Source: Bacteroidales bacterium (GTDB taxonomy: Bacteria > Bacteroidota > Bacteroidia > Bacteroidales > ML635J-15). Taken from it: a DNA stretch of 13,856 bases. This document shows, piece by piece, positions 8,401 through 13,856 of this stretch; position 1 is the first letter of the stretch; each line of letters starts with the position of its first letter. Location: assembly GCA_017997855.1 (NCBI GenBank), contig JAGOEF010000019.1, positions 1 to 13,856 of the forward strand, written 5' to 3'. The translations under genes were made by a program, and so were the position numbers. The notes below the pieces were generated by a model that did no database searches, had not been told where the DNA came from, and saw only the letters and a list, made by a program, of their open reading frames with translations.

Positions 8401-11400
8401 ATCGCTTACTGTGCACTGGGTAGGGCCGGTATATGCCTGAACGTTGGCAGGGCAAACAATCACCGGAGCATAGGTATCGGTAATGCTAGCCGTATAGCTG
8501 CATGACGCTGTATTGCCGGATGCATCGGTTACAGTCCATGTTATTTCGGTGATGCCGGGGTTTAATTCAACACCATTCAGGCTGTCGGTTCCTTCGCCGT
8601 TGGTTGCACCCGAAAGCTCATAAGCAATAGTGGCTCCGGGGCAATTGTCGGAAAACACCGGGTCGGTTTCAACCGGTTGAATATAGGTAACCGTAATTTC
8701 GGCAAAATGATTGTTTAATACGGGATCTGCCCAGAAGCCCCAGATATCTTCGATGCTAATCCTGATTGTGTTGGTGGCACCGGTAATATAATCACCGGGA
8801 TTCAGGTTCATGGTAACAATATTATCGGGTGTGGCGGCACCGGTACACATGTTCCATGTCGGGGTCTGAAACTGGCCTGCGTTGGTTCCGTTAAAGAGCA
8901 GGGTTCGCATAACACTCGAAAACTGCGTCCCCACACTGAACTTTAATTGCACGTTAGTAACAGTTCCAAATTCGGTATCGGTCCAATCGAATCCTACATA
9001 ATCGAAGTAATTCACCCACGATGAGTTTGTTTGTCCGGGGTCACATTCAAACATATTAACGAGATTGGCTATGGTGACAGGGTAGGTTTTCTGAACTATT
9101 TTCGTGGGATTGTCAACCGTATAATAGCAATTAACGGCATCTGTGATGTGTTCGAAGTTCGCGGGACAGCTGATTACCGGGGGTGTATTATCAATTATCA
9201 GTACCTCGAAGCTGCAACTGGTCGTATTACCCGCATTATCGGTAGTAACAAAGGTATTTACAGTATTTCCGACAGGGAAAAACGAACCGGTAGGCAAGCC
9301 TGTGGTTTGAGCGGTATAGCTTGTTTCCCAGTGAATCAGTATTTTTCCGTGGCCTTCGTTAACCCCCACACTTGTTGCTGCATCGTAAACACCGCCAATA
9401 TAACCTGAGCCACCCCCGCCGTTATTTCCTGCGCCTCCGCCATAATATCCGCCGCCACCGCCACAAAAGGTACTCATACTGGCGGTGTTACTGCCTCCAA
9501 AACCAAAGCTCCCGGGATACACACCCGAAGTTCCGCCTGCAGTTTGTGTTCCACCGCCACCGAAATTTCCGGTTCCACCGGTTCCCGACAGGCCACCGCC
9601 ATTGCCGCCACTGCTGTAACAGCAGGCTCCACCGCCACCACCGGCAACAATTACCCTGTCGTACAGACTATTACCCCCCTTCCGCACATCGGAAGCACCG
9701 CCACCGCTTCCACGTATTCCATTGCTTCCTCCATAACCTGCACCACCACCATTAAAAGCTGTTTGACGGCTGAGACCCGAATTCGACGGACCTTGCTGGC
9801 CTACGTAAACATATAAGGTTTCTCCTGGAGTAACTGCCAATTTACCGTTTGAGTATCCACCCAAACCACCAATGCCAATACTGCTTTGATATTGACCGTT
9901 GCCACCCTGCGCACCGTAAGCTTCAATTTCGATGTAATAAACCCCTTCGGGGACTACCCAGGTTTGTTCCGTCCCGGTATAATCGAACTCCTCTGTTCCC
10001 GTTGTCAGGGTAAAGCAATTATCGGTGGCAACCGGATAGGGATAATGAACAATGGCACCGCAAACACCCGGATCGTTGTTCAGGCTGATATTACCAGGGC
10101 AGCTTATCTGAGGGGTTTCAGTGTCATTAACCGTAACGTCAAAACTGCATTCAGCAGTGCCGGCCGGGTTTGTTGCCGAAACCGTTACGGTAGTTGTTCC
10201 GACGTTGAAAACAGAACCCGGGTTGTGTGTGTAACTCAGTGTCGGTACCGGAATACCCGAAACCAGCGTAGCCTGAAAATCAACTATCGCACTGCACATA
10301 CCTAAGTCGTTGGCCTGAGTTATATTCGCCGGACAGCTTAGAACCGGTGCTTCTGCCACAGGGTCAAGACCCGGAGTATATTCGTATGCGCCCATATCGA
10401 CCACCCCATCCTGAACCCTTAGCTGTCCACGGATGTCGTAAACAAGCGCATTCAGTGCATTATTCCCGGTGTTCACACAGGGAGAGATGTCGCATAATCG
10501 GTAATCGTGAGCCTGCGGATTATAAAATGCAGGATCCTGCGAAACGTTCCCTGTACCCGATGGCAATGGGCTGGAATTGCAATAGGTAAAAGTGCTGCCC
10601 ACATAATTCGACACACCGCTTTGGTCGGTGTTTCCCCACAGGATGCAATTGCGGAATTCTCCACCGTTAACCACATAATGCGTACCGCCGCCGTTCAGGG
10701 CATGGTTATTCGCTATGGTGCACCCGGTAACAATCACGCTCAGCGTACTCCAGAAATGTCCGTAATCGATAAAAATGCCACCGCCACCGGCAACACAATA
10801 CGGAGCCTGGTTATTTTCGATAAGACAATTGGTGATTTTTGCACGGTGATATATCCTGATACCACCGCCACCCACATTCCAGGGTCCCGGGTTCATGGTG
10901 GTCATATTGCCCGAAATAATACAATTGACCACTTCGGCATTGGCTCCGCAGTTAACCATATTTATACCACCGCCGCCACCTGACGACAGGTTGTTTTTCA
11001 CAACCGAATTCTGCAGTACCGTGTTGTTTAATCCCGGATTCACCTCCGGCCCCATCAAGGATATTCCACCTCCGCCTTTGGCAAAATTATATTTAATAAT
11101 AAGATTCCGGAGTAAGGGCGATTGCGATTCAATTACAATACCTCCGCCCTGAGTATCCGGCGAAGTGGCTGCGTTGGCATTTCCGCCGGTAATGGTAAAT
11201 CCATCGAGAATGGCAGCCTGTGTAAGCACCGGAGTGATATCGGAAGATAACCTGAACAAATGATAGCAGTTTTCGCTATTGTTACTGATAATGAGTGAAC
11301 TTCCCGCGCCCGAAACCACATCATCTCCGTTCAGATCACCACACAGAATGGTTTCGTTGAGACCACCCTCGCCAAAATCGCTTCGCTGTGCAATGGCAGT

Positions 11401-11694
11401 TTCGGTTCCCGCAAAACCACCGTAAATGGCAACACCTTCAATCATTCGAAAGTGCCGGTTGCGTGCATCACCACCCAATCCATAATCGTAAGTTGGGGTA
11501 TAGGTACCACGGGCAACCCAGATTTCGTCACCGGAAATGGCAATATCCAATGCCTGCTGCAAGTTTTGAAAAGCATTTTCCCAACTGCTCCCATTATTTA
11601 AGCCTGTGGCATCATACTTTACATAAATAGTGGATGAAACACAAAATTGCACACTTAGTACAACAGATATGATTAAAAGATATATTTTTTTCAT
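5434..11694 (-). CDS. Giant secreted beta-helix / HYR-repeat protein with T9SS sorting domain
   Basis: A 2086-residue secreted or surface-anchored modular protein, probably an adhesin or matrix component (inferred). The start is fixed by an in-frame TGA two codons upstream. Order: signal peptide (1-21); right-handed beta-helix with six GGG-type turns (about 22-440, closing with VDMGAYEY); HYR1 (449-524); HYR2 split by a glycine-rich domain (561-795); HYR3 split by an unrecognised domain (865-1009); HYR4 (1074-1151); HYR5 split by a C-type-lectin-like domain (1187-1320); HYR6 split by a second copy of the unrecognised domain (1391-1538); HYR7-11 (1600-1992); type A T9SS sorting domain (2000-2086). 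HYR units show the pattern ISCPxNI, DPGxC, (D/E)NC, FPxG, W/FTVTDxxGNxxxC, TVTD. HYR6 has lost its first cysteine (ISSSSN at 1369-1374). No catalytic site is visible. The protein would pass the inner membrane by Sec and the outer membrane by the type IX system, whose genes are not in this window. Confidence 0.93.
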   Translation of the reverse strand: MKKIYLLIISVVLSVQFCVSSTIYVKYDATGLNNGSSWENAFQNLQQALDIAISGDEIWVARGTYTPTYDYGLGGDARNRHFRMIEGVAIYGGFAGTETAIAQRSDFGEGGLNETILCGDLNGDDVVSGAGSSLIISNNSENCYHLFRLSSDITPVLTQAAILDGFTITGGNANAATSPDTQGGGIVIESQSPLLRNLIIKYNFAKGGGGISLMGPEVNPGLNNTVLQNSVVKNNLSSGGGGGINMVNCGANAEVVNCIISGNMTTMNPGPWNVGGGGIRIYHRAKITNCLIENNQAPYCVAGGGGIFIDYGHFWSTLSVIVTGCTIANNHALNGGGTHYVVNGGEFRNCILWGNTDQSGVSNYVGSTFTYCNSSPLPSGTGNVSQDPAFYNPQAHDYRLCDISPCVNTGNNALNALVYDIRGQLRVQDGVVDMGAYEYTPGLDPVAEAPVLSCPANITQANDLGMCSAIVDFQATLVSGIPVPTLSYTHNPGSVFNVGTTTVTVSATNPAGTAECSFDVTVNDTETPQISCPGNISLNNDPGVCGAIVHYPYPVATDNCFTLTTGTEEFDYTGTEQTWVVPEGVYYIEIEAYGAQGGNGQYQSSIGIGGLGGYSNGKLAVTPGETLYVYVGQQGPSNSGLSRQTAFNGGGAGYGGSNGIRGSGGGASDVRKGGNSLYDRVIVAGGGGGACCYSSGGNGGGLSGTGGTGNFGGGGTQTAGGTSGVYPGSFGFGGSNTASMSTFCGGGGGYYGGGAGNNGGGGSGYIGGVYDAATSVGVNEGHGKILIHWETSYTAQTTGLPTGSFFPVGNTVNTFVTTDNAGNTTSCSFEVLIIDNTPPVISCPANFEHITDAVNCYYTVDNPTKIVQKTYPVTIANLVNMFECDPGQTNSSWVNYFDYVGFDWTDTEFGTVTNVQLKFSVGTQFSSVMRTLLFNGTNAGQFQTPTWNMCTGAATPDNIVTMNLNPGDYITGATNTIRISIEDIWGFWADPVLNNHFAEITVTYIQPVETDPVFSDNCPGATIAYELSGATNGEGTDSLNGVELNPGITEITWTVTDASGNTASCSYTASITDTYAPVIVCPANVQAYTGPTQCTVSDVLLGIPDITENCSYTLINNAPAEFETGVSTVVWTITDASNNEASCQQLVTVTDNQPPEIVCPGNISVNNDPGVCGAMVNYDVSVYDNCSLAYPIDMPGYTYIGIHENHVYYLSDYSTGFYAARDSAIAHGGQLVEIDNAAENNFLSTVGSFWLGGLQNLSSPTYSEPGGGWEWLDGTPFTYTNWNTGEPNNAGQENFLQMVPGGRWNDLSQTFSIQHVVEINTLIQTSGLPSGSIFPIGITTNTFEVFDETGNSSTCSFDVVVTDNELPVISSSSNLNFVLDNGLCAYTINNNSATYTRTYHIADANLFNFNYVSCGSGPYTSYPTAGFNWTDTELSGYVLSVELKFNVGIECESGGKVYNTQFNDSDESSFTQAPSLCSCDPPNSPRIIDLNLTADNYRVGDVNSFRITNNSSAWGVYGEASLSGYYGEVQVTYSAVYPGAADNCAIDSVSYSLSGATTGIGSGDLSGVVLNQGITQVLWTAFDIHGNSNTCTQIITVTDNEPPTITCPANISVNTDPDVCTAGGDILGTPVVTENCTYTLVNDAPETFSPGIHSIIWTVTDAGGNSATCEQTITVTDAQIPTIACPSNVSVNTDPDLCTASGVELGDASTGDNCGVLTYFNDAPETYPVGITTVIWTVQDVNGNTNTCEQTVTVNDTQLPAITCPDNISVNTDPDLCTASGIEIIEAEAADNCGILSLVNDAAEPYALGINIITWTAEDVNGNINTCQQTITVTDAQQPTIECPAGISQNTDADLCSASGVELGMPIVTENCSYTLINDAAEPYTPGEHMIVWTVTDAAGSFASCQQTVTISDNQLPVIVCPADVIGEVDEGEITASNVDLGTPVSSDNCSVASVENNAPEEFPIGETEVEWIVTDGNGNTAYCSQWVTILDPNAVYSNPKPETIQCLISPNPATEWALLDIYTPESTRVSIRLFDASGKFIAQIAGDAYCEKGWNQFRLSRFSPGLYLVELRCGTSRYLKKMVFD
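5437..5697 (-). other. T9SS type A C-terminal sorting domain
   Basis: Codes residues 2000-2086. The pattern is typical of the Por secretion tail: SPNPA, a hydrophobic strand, SIRLFDASGK, a GWNQFRL strand, SPGLYLVEL and a terminal YLKKMVF strand ending in aspartate. In Bacteroidota such tails route proteins across the outer membrane, where they are usually cleaved and the protein released or lipid-anchored. Confidence 0.88.
5719..6897 (-). repeat. Five uninterrupted tandem HYR modules (HYR7-11)
   Basis: Codes residues 1600-1992, five units of 78 or 79 residues each. Each has (I/V)xCPxxIS, NTDPDxCTASG, a strand, DNC or ENC, NDAxExY, a W(T/I)VxDxNGNxxxC core and TVTD. HYR7-10 are most alike, and DNA phrases such as the minus-strand code for NTDPDLCTASG recur nearly unchanged. 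HYR11 is the most diverged (GEVDEGEITAS replaces the DPDxC segment). The HYR fold is immunoglobulin-like and usually serves as a spacer or adhesion module. Confidence 0.85.
7081..7524 (-). other. Unrecognised GF(D/N)WTDTE domain, second copy
   Basis: Codes residues 1391-1538, inserted in HYR6 between CAYTINN and the ADNC strand. It shares with the first copy TY..(I/A)NL.N, GFNWTDTE (1426-1433), VELKFNVG, a (N/D)Y.(V/I)G...FRI strand and EVQVTY. The predicted all-beta, jelly-roll-like character is inferred from strand spacing only. Confidence 0.65.
7735..8136 (-). other. C-type-lectin-like domain inserted in HYR5
   Basis: Codes residues 1187-1320. Landmarks in family order are HVYYLSDYSTGFYAARDSA (helix 1 region), GGQLVEIDNAAENNFL, FWLGG (1249-1253), WEWLDG (1269-1274), the calcium/sugar motif EPN (1286-1288), EN (1293-1294) and WND (1304-1306). 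EPN with WND is the classical calcium-site arrangement of mannose-type lectins. No cysteine is present, so the usual disulfides are absent. Carbohydrate binding is inferred, not shown. Confidence 0.85.
8668..9102 (-). other. Unrecognised GF(D/N)WTDTE domain, first copy
   Basis: Codes residues 865-1009, inserted in HYR3 between CYYTVDN and the SDNC strand. Key residues are TYPVTIANLVNMF, GFDWTDTE (901-908), VQLKFSVG, DYITGATNTIRISI and EITVTY. It is homologous by eye to the copy in HYR6. I cannot name a known family. Confidence 0.65.
9310..10014 (-). other. Glycine-rich (ALK/LTK-like) domain inserted in HYR2
   Basis: Codes residues 561-795. It opens with the characteristic FDYTGTEQTWVVPEGVYYIE strand and EAYGAQGGNG, then a low-complexity body. 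By hand count 71 of residues 591-790 are glycine (about 35%). SDVRKGG and DRVIVAGGGGGA are recognisable conserved steps, and GHGKILIHW closes it. The layout resembles the glycine-rich domain of ALK/LTK receptors and its bacterial relatives. The frame stays open throughout and both flanks are conserved, so it is real coding sequence. Confidence 0.75.
10375..11631 (-). other. Right-handed beta-helix domain
   Basis: Codes about residues 22-440. It starts with IYVKYDATG...NGSSWENAFQNLQQAL and DEIWVARGTY, the usual cap of Bacteroidota parallel beta-helix proteins. Rungs of roughly 24-36 residues follow, each marked by a GGG turn (near 183, 207, 239, 275, 303 and 335) and NxxI/NCxI ladders. VVDMGAYEY closes it, the ending seen in so-called choice-of-anchor Q proteins. 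No acid/base pair of a polysaccharide lyase is evident. Confidence 0.8.
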
Positions 11695-11737
11695 AAATCA
11701 ATATATTATGTTACGATAATAAACCAAACTGCTTATA

Positions 11738-11745
11738 CAAATATA
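11738..11745 (-). promoter_or_regulatory. Candidate -7 box for the giant HYR gene
   Basis: TATATTTG on the minus strand matches TAnnTTTG exactly, 43 bases before the HYR gene ATG. The nearest upstream TTG is 25 bases away in a T-rich run, so no convincing -33 element is assigned. Confidence 0.45.
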
Positions 11746-11794
11746 GCAAATTAATATTAAATAAAAAAAACAATTTCGTTACCAAAATATTTTG

Positions 11795-11827
11795 TTGTTC
11801 GGCAACCGGTGATTATTACTATTTTTG
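11795..11827 (+). promoter_or_regulatory. Candidate glyS promoter
   Basis: TATTTTTG (11820-11827) matches the Bacteroidota -7 consensus TAnnTTTG exactly, and a TTG at 11795-11797 stands 22 bases upstream as a possible -33 element. The predicted start of transcription would be close to 11834, giving a very short leader before the ATG at 11844. It lies back to back with the HYR gene -7 box in the 149-base divergent region. Confidence 0.5.
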
Positions 11828-11843
11828 CCCAAAACTTACAAAT

Positions 11844-13379
11844 ATGAGCGGAGAAGAATTATTTAAAAAACTGATATCGCATTGCAAAGAATACGGTTTT
11901 ATTTTTCAATCGAGTGAGATTTACGACGGTTTAAGCGCGGTGTACGACTATGGTCAGAACGGTGCTGCACTTAAAAACAACATACGCGACTACTGGTGGC
12001 GGGCCATGACCCAGATGAACGAAGAAGTGGTGGGTATTGATGCGGCCATTTTCATGCACCCCACCGTGTGGAAAGCTTCGGGCCATGTTGATGCATTCAA
12101 CGACCCGCTTATCGACAACAAAGATTCCAAGAAGCGTTATCGTGCTGATGTACTTATCGAAGACTACATTCTGAAACTCGAAGATAAAATCGAGAAGGAA
12201 GTAGAAAAAGCGGCCAAGCGCTTTGGCGACAGTTTCGATGCAGGTATGTTCCGCTCGACCAATGCTCGGGTACTTGAGTATTCGGCAAAAATAGATGAGG
12301 TTAGGAAAAAAATGGTTGCCGCCCTCGAAGGCAGCGATTTGCAGGCGGTGAAAGCCCTCATCGAAGAGTTGGGTATCGTATGCCCCGTGTCGGGTTCACG
12401 CAACTGGACCGATGTGCGGCAGTTCAACCTGATGTTCGACACCAAGATGGGTTCGGTGGCCGAAGGTGCTGATGTTATCTACCTGCGCCCCGAAACCGCT
12501 CAGGGTATTTTTGTGAATTTTCTGAACGTGATGAAAACCGGACGTATGAAGCTTCCGTTTGGTATAGCCCAAACCGGAAAGGCGTTTCGCAACGAAATTG
12601 TAGCACGTCAATTCATTTTCCGTATGCGCGAGTTCGAGCAAATGGAAATGCAGTATTTTGTAAAACCCGGCACCGAACTCGAATGGTTCGAACAATGGCG
12701 TGAAAAACGCATGAAATGGCATCATTCGTTTGGATTCGATACGGCCAAATACCGCTGGCACAAACACGACAAACTGGCGCACTATGCCAATGCCGCCTAC
12801 GACATCGAATTCGATTTCCCGTTTGGGTTTAAAGAAATCGAAGGTATTCACTCGCGTACCGATTTCGATTTAATGAAGCATCAGGAATTTTCGGGTAAAA
12901 AAATGAACTATTTCGACCCCGAAACCAACGAAAGCTTTGTGCCCTACGTGGTTGAAACATCCATTGGCCTCGACCGCACGTTTCTGATGCTGATGTCGGC
13001 GGCCTACTGCGAAGAGCAGGTGGGCGACGAAACCCGAGTGGTACTTCGTATTCCGGCTCCGCTGGCACCGGTAAAAGCAGCCATTATGCCACTGGTAAAA
13101 AAAGACGGACTGCCCGAAATAGCCAGGCAGATTATCGATGGACTTAAGTACGACGTAGTGTGCCAGTACGACGAAAAAGACTCTATCGGTCGCCGCTACC
13201 GTCGTCAGGATGCTGTGGGCACACCCTTCTGCATCACAGTTGACCACCAAACCACCACCGACAACACCGTAACCATACGCTACCGCGACAGCATGCAGCA
13301 GGAGCGTGTGACTATTGATGCCATCGGCGACATTATCCGCGAGAAAACCGACATCAGGAATTTGCTAAAGATGCTGTAG
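11844..13379 (+). CDS. glyS: Glycyl-tRNA synthetase (single-chain, dimeric type)
   Basis: Charges tRNA-Gly with glycine, a cytoplasmic class II enzyme. Its 511 residues are full length for the alpha2-type enzyme of Bacteroidota, not the split glyQ/glyS form. The opening, SHCKEYGFIFQSSEIYDGLS (12-31), is the usual N-terminus and fixes the start. RPETAQGIF (215-223), FRNEI (249-253) with the following RMREFEQMEMQ (motif 2) and SIGLDRTF (373-380, motif 3) are all intact. Residues from about 395 form the anticodon-binding domain (APLAPVKAAIMPL, YDEKDSIGRRYRRQDAVGTP). The possible zinc knuckle near 180 reads CPVSG, so it lacks the second cysteine of CPxCG. I recall this as common in Bacteroidota. 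The gene is transcribed divergently from the giant HYR gene, with no close partner downstream. Confidence 0.98.
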   Translation: MSGEELFKKLISHCKEYGFIFQSSEIYDGLSAVYDYGQNGAALKNNIRDYWWRAMTQMNEEVVGIDAAIFMHPTVWKASGHVDAFNDPLIDNKDSKKRYRADVLIEDYILKLEDKIEKEVEKAAKRFGDSFDAGMFRSTNARVLEYSAKIDEVRKKMVAALEGSDLQAVKALIEELGIVCPVSGSRNWTDVRQFNLMFDTKMGSVAEGADVIYLRPETAQGIFVNFLNVMKTGRMKLPFGIAQTGKAFRNEIVARQFIFRMREFEQMEMQYFVKPGTELEWFEQWREKRMKWHHSFGFDTAKYRWHKHDKLAHYANAAYDIEFDFPFGFKEIEGIHSRTDFDLMKHQEFSGKKMNYFDPETNESFVPYVVETSIGLDRTFLMLMSAAYCEEQVGDETRVVLRIPAPLAPVKAAIMPLVKKDGLPEIARQIIDGLKYDVVCQYDEKDSIGRRYRRQDAVGTPFCITVDHQTTTDNTVTIRYRDSMQQERVTIDAIGDIIREKTDIRNLLKML

Positions 13380-13555
13380 TAATGAGCAATTTGTAGAAGT
13401 AAATTGCCAGAGTGTTAACCATTCCCGGTTTGTGTACTGAGAATCCTTGTAAAACGGGTTAGTATATTGCGGTGAAAAACAGAAATACAATTCACTATCA
13501 AGTAATAACCCCGACAATTTCGCAAAGCAAATATTTTTGCAAACCAGAGTTCTTT

Positions 13556-13584
13556 TTGTGCAATTATATGCCTAATTTGCACAA
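13556..13584. repeat. Inverted repeat TTGTGCAA / TTGCACAA
   Basis: Perfect 8-base arms at 13556-13563 and 13577-13584 around a 13-base spacer. It could be an operator-like site for the downstream small ORF or an RNA hairpin. There is no terminator-like T-run after it. Function unknown. Confidence 0.6.
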
Positions 13585-13638
13585 CGAATCTCTGTGAACT
13601 TGTGTGTACATTTTTACCAACTCAGAGAGGAGGTGCAT

Positions 13639-13646
13639 TATATTTG
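13639..13646 (+). promoter_or_regulatory. Possible -7 box before the small ORF
   Basis: TATATTTG matches TAnnTTTG exactly, but only ten bases precede the ATG at 13657 and no TTG lies at the proper distance upstream. If real, the transcript would be nearly leaderless. A purine-rich GAGAGGAGG just before it (13625-13633) has no start codon at a suitable distance in an open frame. Confidence 0.25.
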
Positions 13647-13656
13647 ATTTTTAAAT

Positions 13657-13812
13657 ATGCCTAAACGAATAAATTACAATATCTCTGAACTGCAAGACCC
13701 ATATTTAATGGACAATGAGACCTTGAGGTCATCAATTTTGGCTTTAGTGGAGGTACAAATCAACTGTCTTGCTTCAATTCGTTGGAACACCAAGGAAAAA
13801 GATTTAGGATAA
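13657..13812 (+). CDS. Possible small protein, 51 residues
   Basis: An ORF I translated by hand: begins MPKRINYNISELQDPYLMDN and ends NTKEKDLG, with the stop at 13810-13812. No family is recognised. The middle (LRSSILALVEVQINCLASIRW) is a plausible amphipathic helix. The composition is charged and soluble-looking, without a signal peptide. The ORF is AT-richer than the housekeeping genes upstream and is followed 29 bases later by another ATG. It could be a real small gene at the edge of an accessory segment or a chance ORF. Confidence 0.4.
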   Translation: MPKRINYNISELQDPYLMDNETLRSSILALVEVQINCLASIRWNTKEKDLG

Positions 13813-13841
13813 TTCAATTATAAAAAACAACATAACGCAAT

Positions 13842-13856
13842 ATGAATAAGAACCAT
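13842..13856 (+). CDS. Possible start of a further gene, cut by the window
   Basis: ATG at 13842 opens MNKNH before the window ends. The MNKN start and the position just after the small ORF suggest a second gene of the same group, but five codons prove nothing. Confidence 0.2.

Larger units (their letters stand above)
8242..10122 (-). repeat. HYR super-block A (HYR2-3-4)
   Basis: Codes residues 525-1151. HYR2 carries the glycine-rich insert after its DNC, HYR3 carries the unrecognised insert before its DNC, and HYR4 is plain with ENCSYTLINNAPAEF. It corresponds module for module to super-block B, which follows directly. Confidence 0.75.
13380..13656 (+). other. AT-rich non-coding stretch after glyS
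   Basis: No ORF above about 20 codons was found here on either strand where I checked start codons. It holds an imperfect CCCGGTTT/AAAACGGG pair (13424-13431 and 13451-13458), a GCAAA/TTTGC mini-hairpin near 13526-13540, the inverted repeat at 13556-13584 and a TCTCTG/CAGAGA pair (13589-13594 and 13623-13628). None is followed by a convincing T-run, so no glyS terminator is assigned. Confidence 0.6.

Noticed and set aside
9400..9780. Low-complexity CCACC-rich stretch as a possible frameshift, regulatory repeat or sequence artefact
   Set aside because: The minus-strand frame is open across it and both ends carry conserved glycine-rich-domain motifs, so it is explained by a glycine-rich protein segment.
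10375..11631. Beta-helix domain as an active polysaccharide lyase
   Set aside because: Only the structural GGG turns and ladder residues are recognisable. No conserved catalytic Lys/Arg/Asp cluster was seen.
13526..13540. GCAAA/TTTGC hairpin as a glyS terminator
   Set aside because: The stem is only five base pairs and AT-rich, lies about 150 bases after the stop and is not followed by a T-run.
13556..13600. Integron attC-like site (GCCTAA next to inverted arms)
   Set aside because: There is a GCCTAA within the spacer but no matching GTTRGGC-type partner and no integrase in the window, so the attC structure is not supported.

Overview
The window looks like chromosome of a Bacteroidota bacterium, probably Bacteroidales/Marinilabiliales-like and free-living. 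Three things point there: a giant secreted protein with HYR repeats and a type IX secretion (T9SS) C-terminal sorting domain; housekeeping proteins of Bacteroidota type (dihydroorotase, PriA, a single-chain glycyl-tRNA synthetase of about 511 residues); and TAnnTTTG -7 boxes, instead of TATAAT, in front of several genes.

Layout. Positions 1-11694 are all on the minus strand. Read in the direction of transcription they hold a 2086-residue surface/secreted protein (5434-11694), a two-repeat lipoprotein (4631-5371), pfkA (3570-4550), priA (1114-3549) and a dihydroorotase that runs off the left edge (1-1105). pfkA, priA and pyrC are separated by only 20 and 8 bases and are probably co-transcribed. 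A 149-base divergent promoter region (11695-11843) separates this block from plus-strand glyS (11844-13379). The last ~480 bases are visibly AT-richer. They carry an intergenic stretch with inverted repeats, one possible 51-residue ORF and the first codons of another possible gene.

The most unusual object is the 2086-residue protein. It has a signal peptide, a right-handed beta-helix with GGG turns, eleven HYR modules and a T9SS tail. Four HYR modules are split by whole inserted domains: a glycine-rich ALK/LTK-like domain, a C-type-lectin-like domain, and two related copies of an approximately 145-residue domain I do not recognise. The modules read as a three-HYR super-block (HYR2-4) duplicated as HYR5-7. 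The glycine-rich and lectin-like domains occupy the same slot in the two copies, and the unrecognised domain occupies the same second slot in both. This looks like modular domain exchange on an HYR scaffold in a surface adhesin or matrix protein.

The housekeeping genes work independently: glycolysis (pfkA), replication restart (priA), pyrimidine synthesis (pyrC) and translation (glyS). The lipoprotein downstream of the giant protein has no recognised family. Whether it works with the giant protein is unknown. No RNA genes, CRISPR arrays, transposases or prophage genes were seen.
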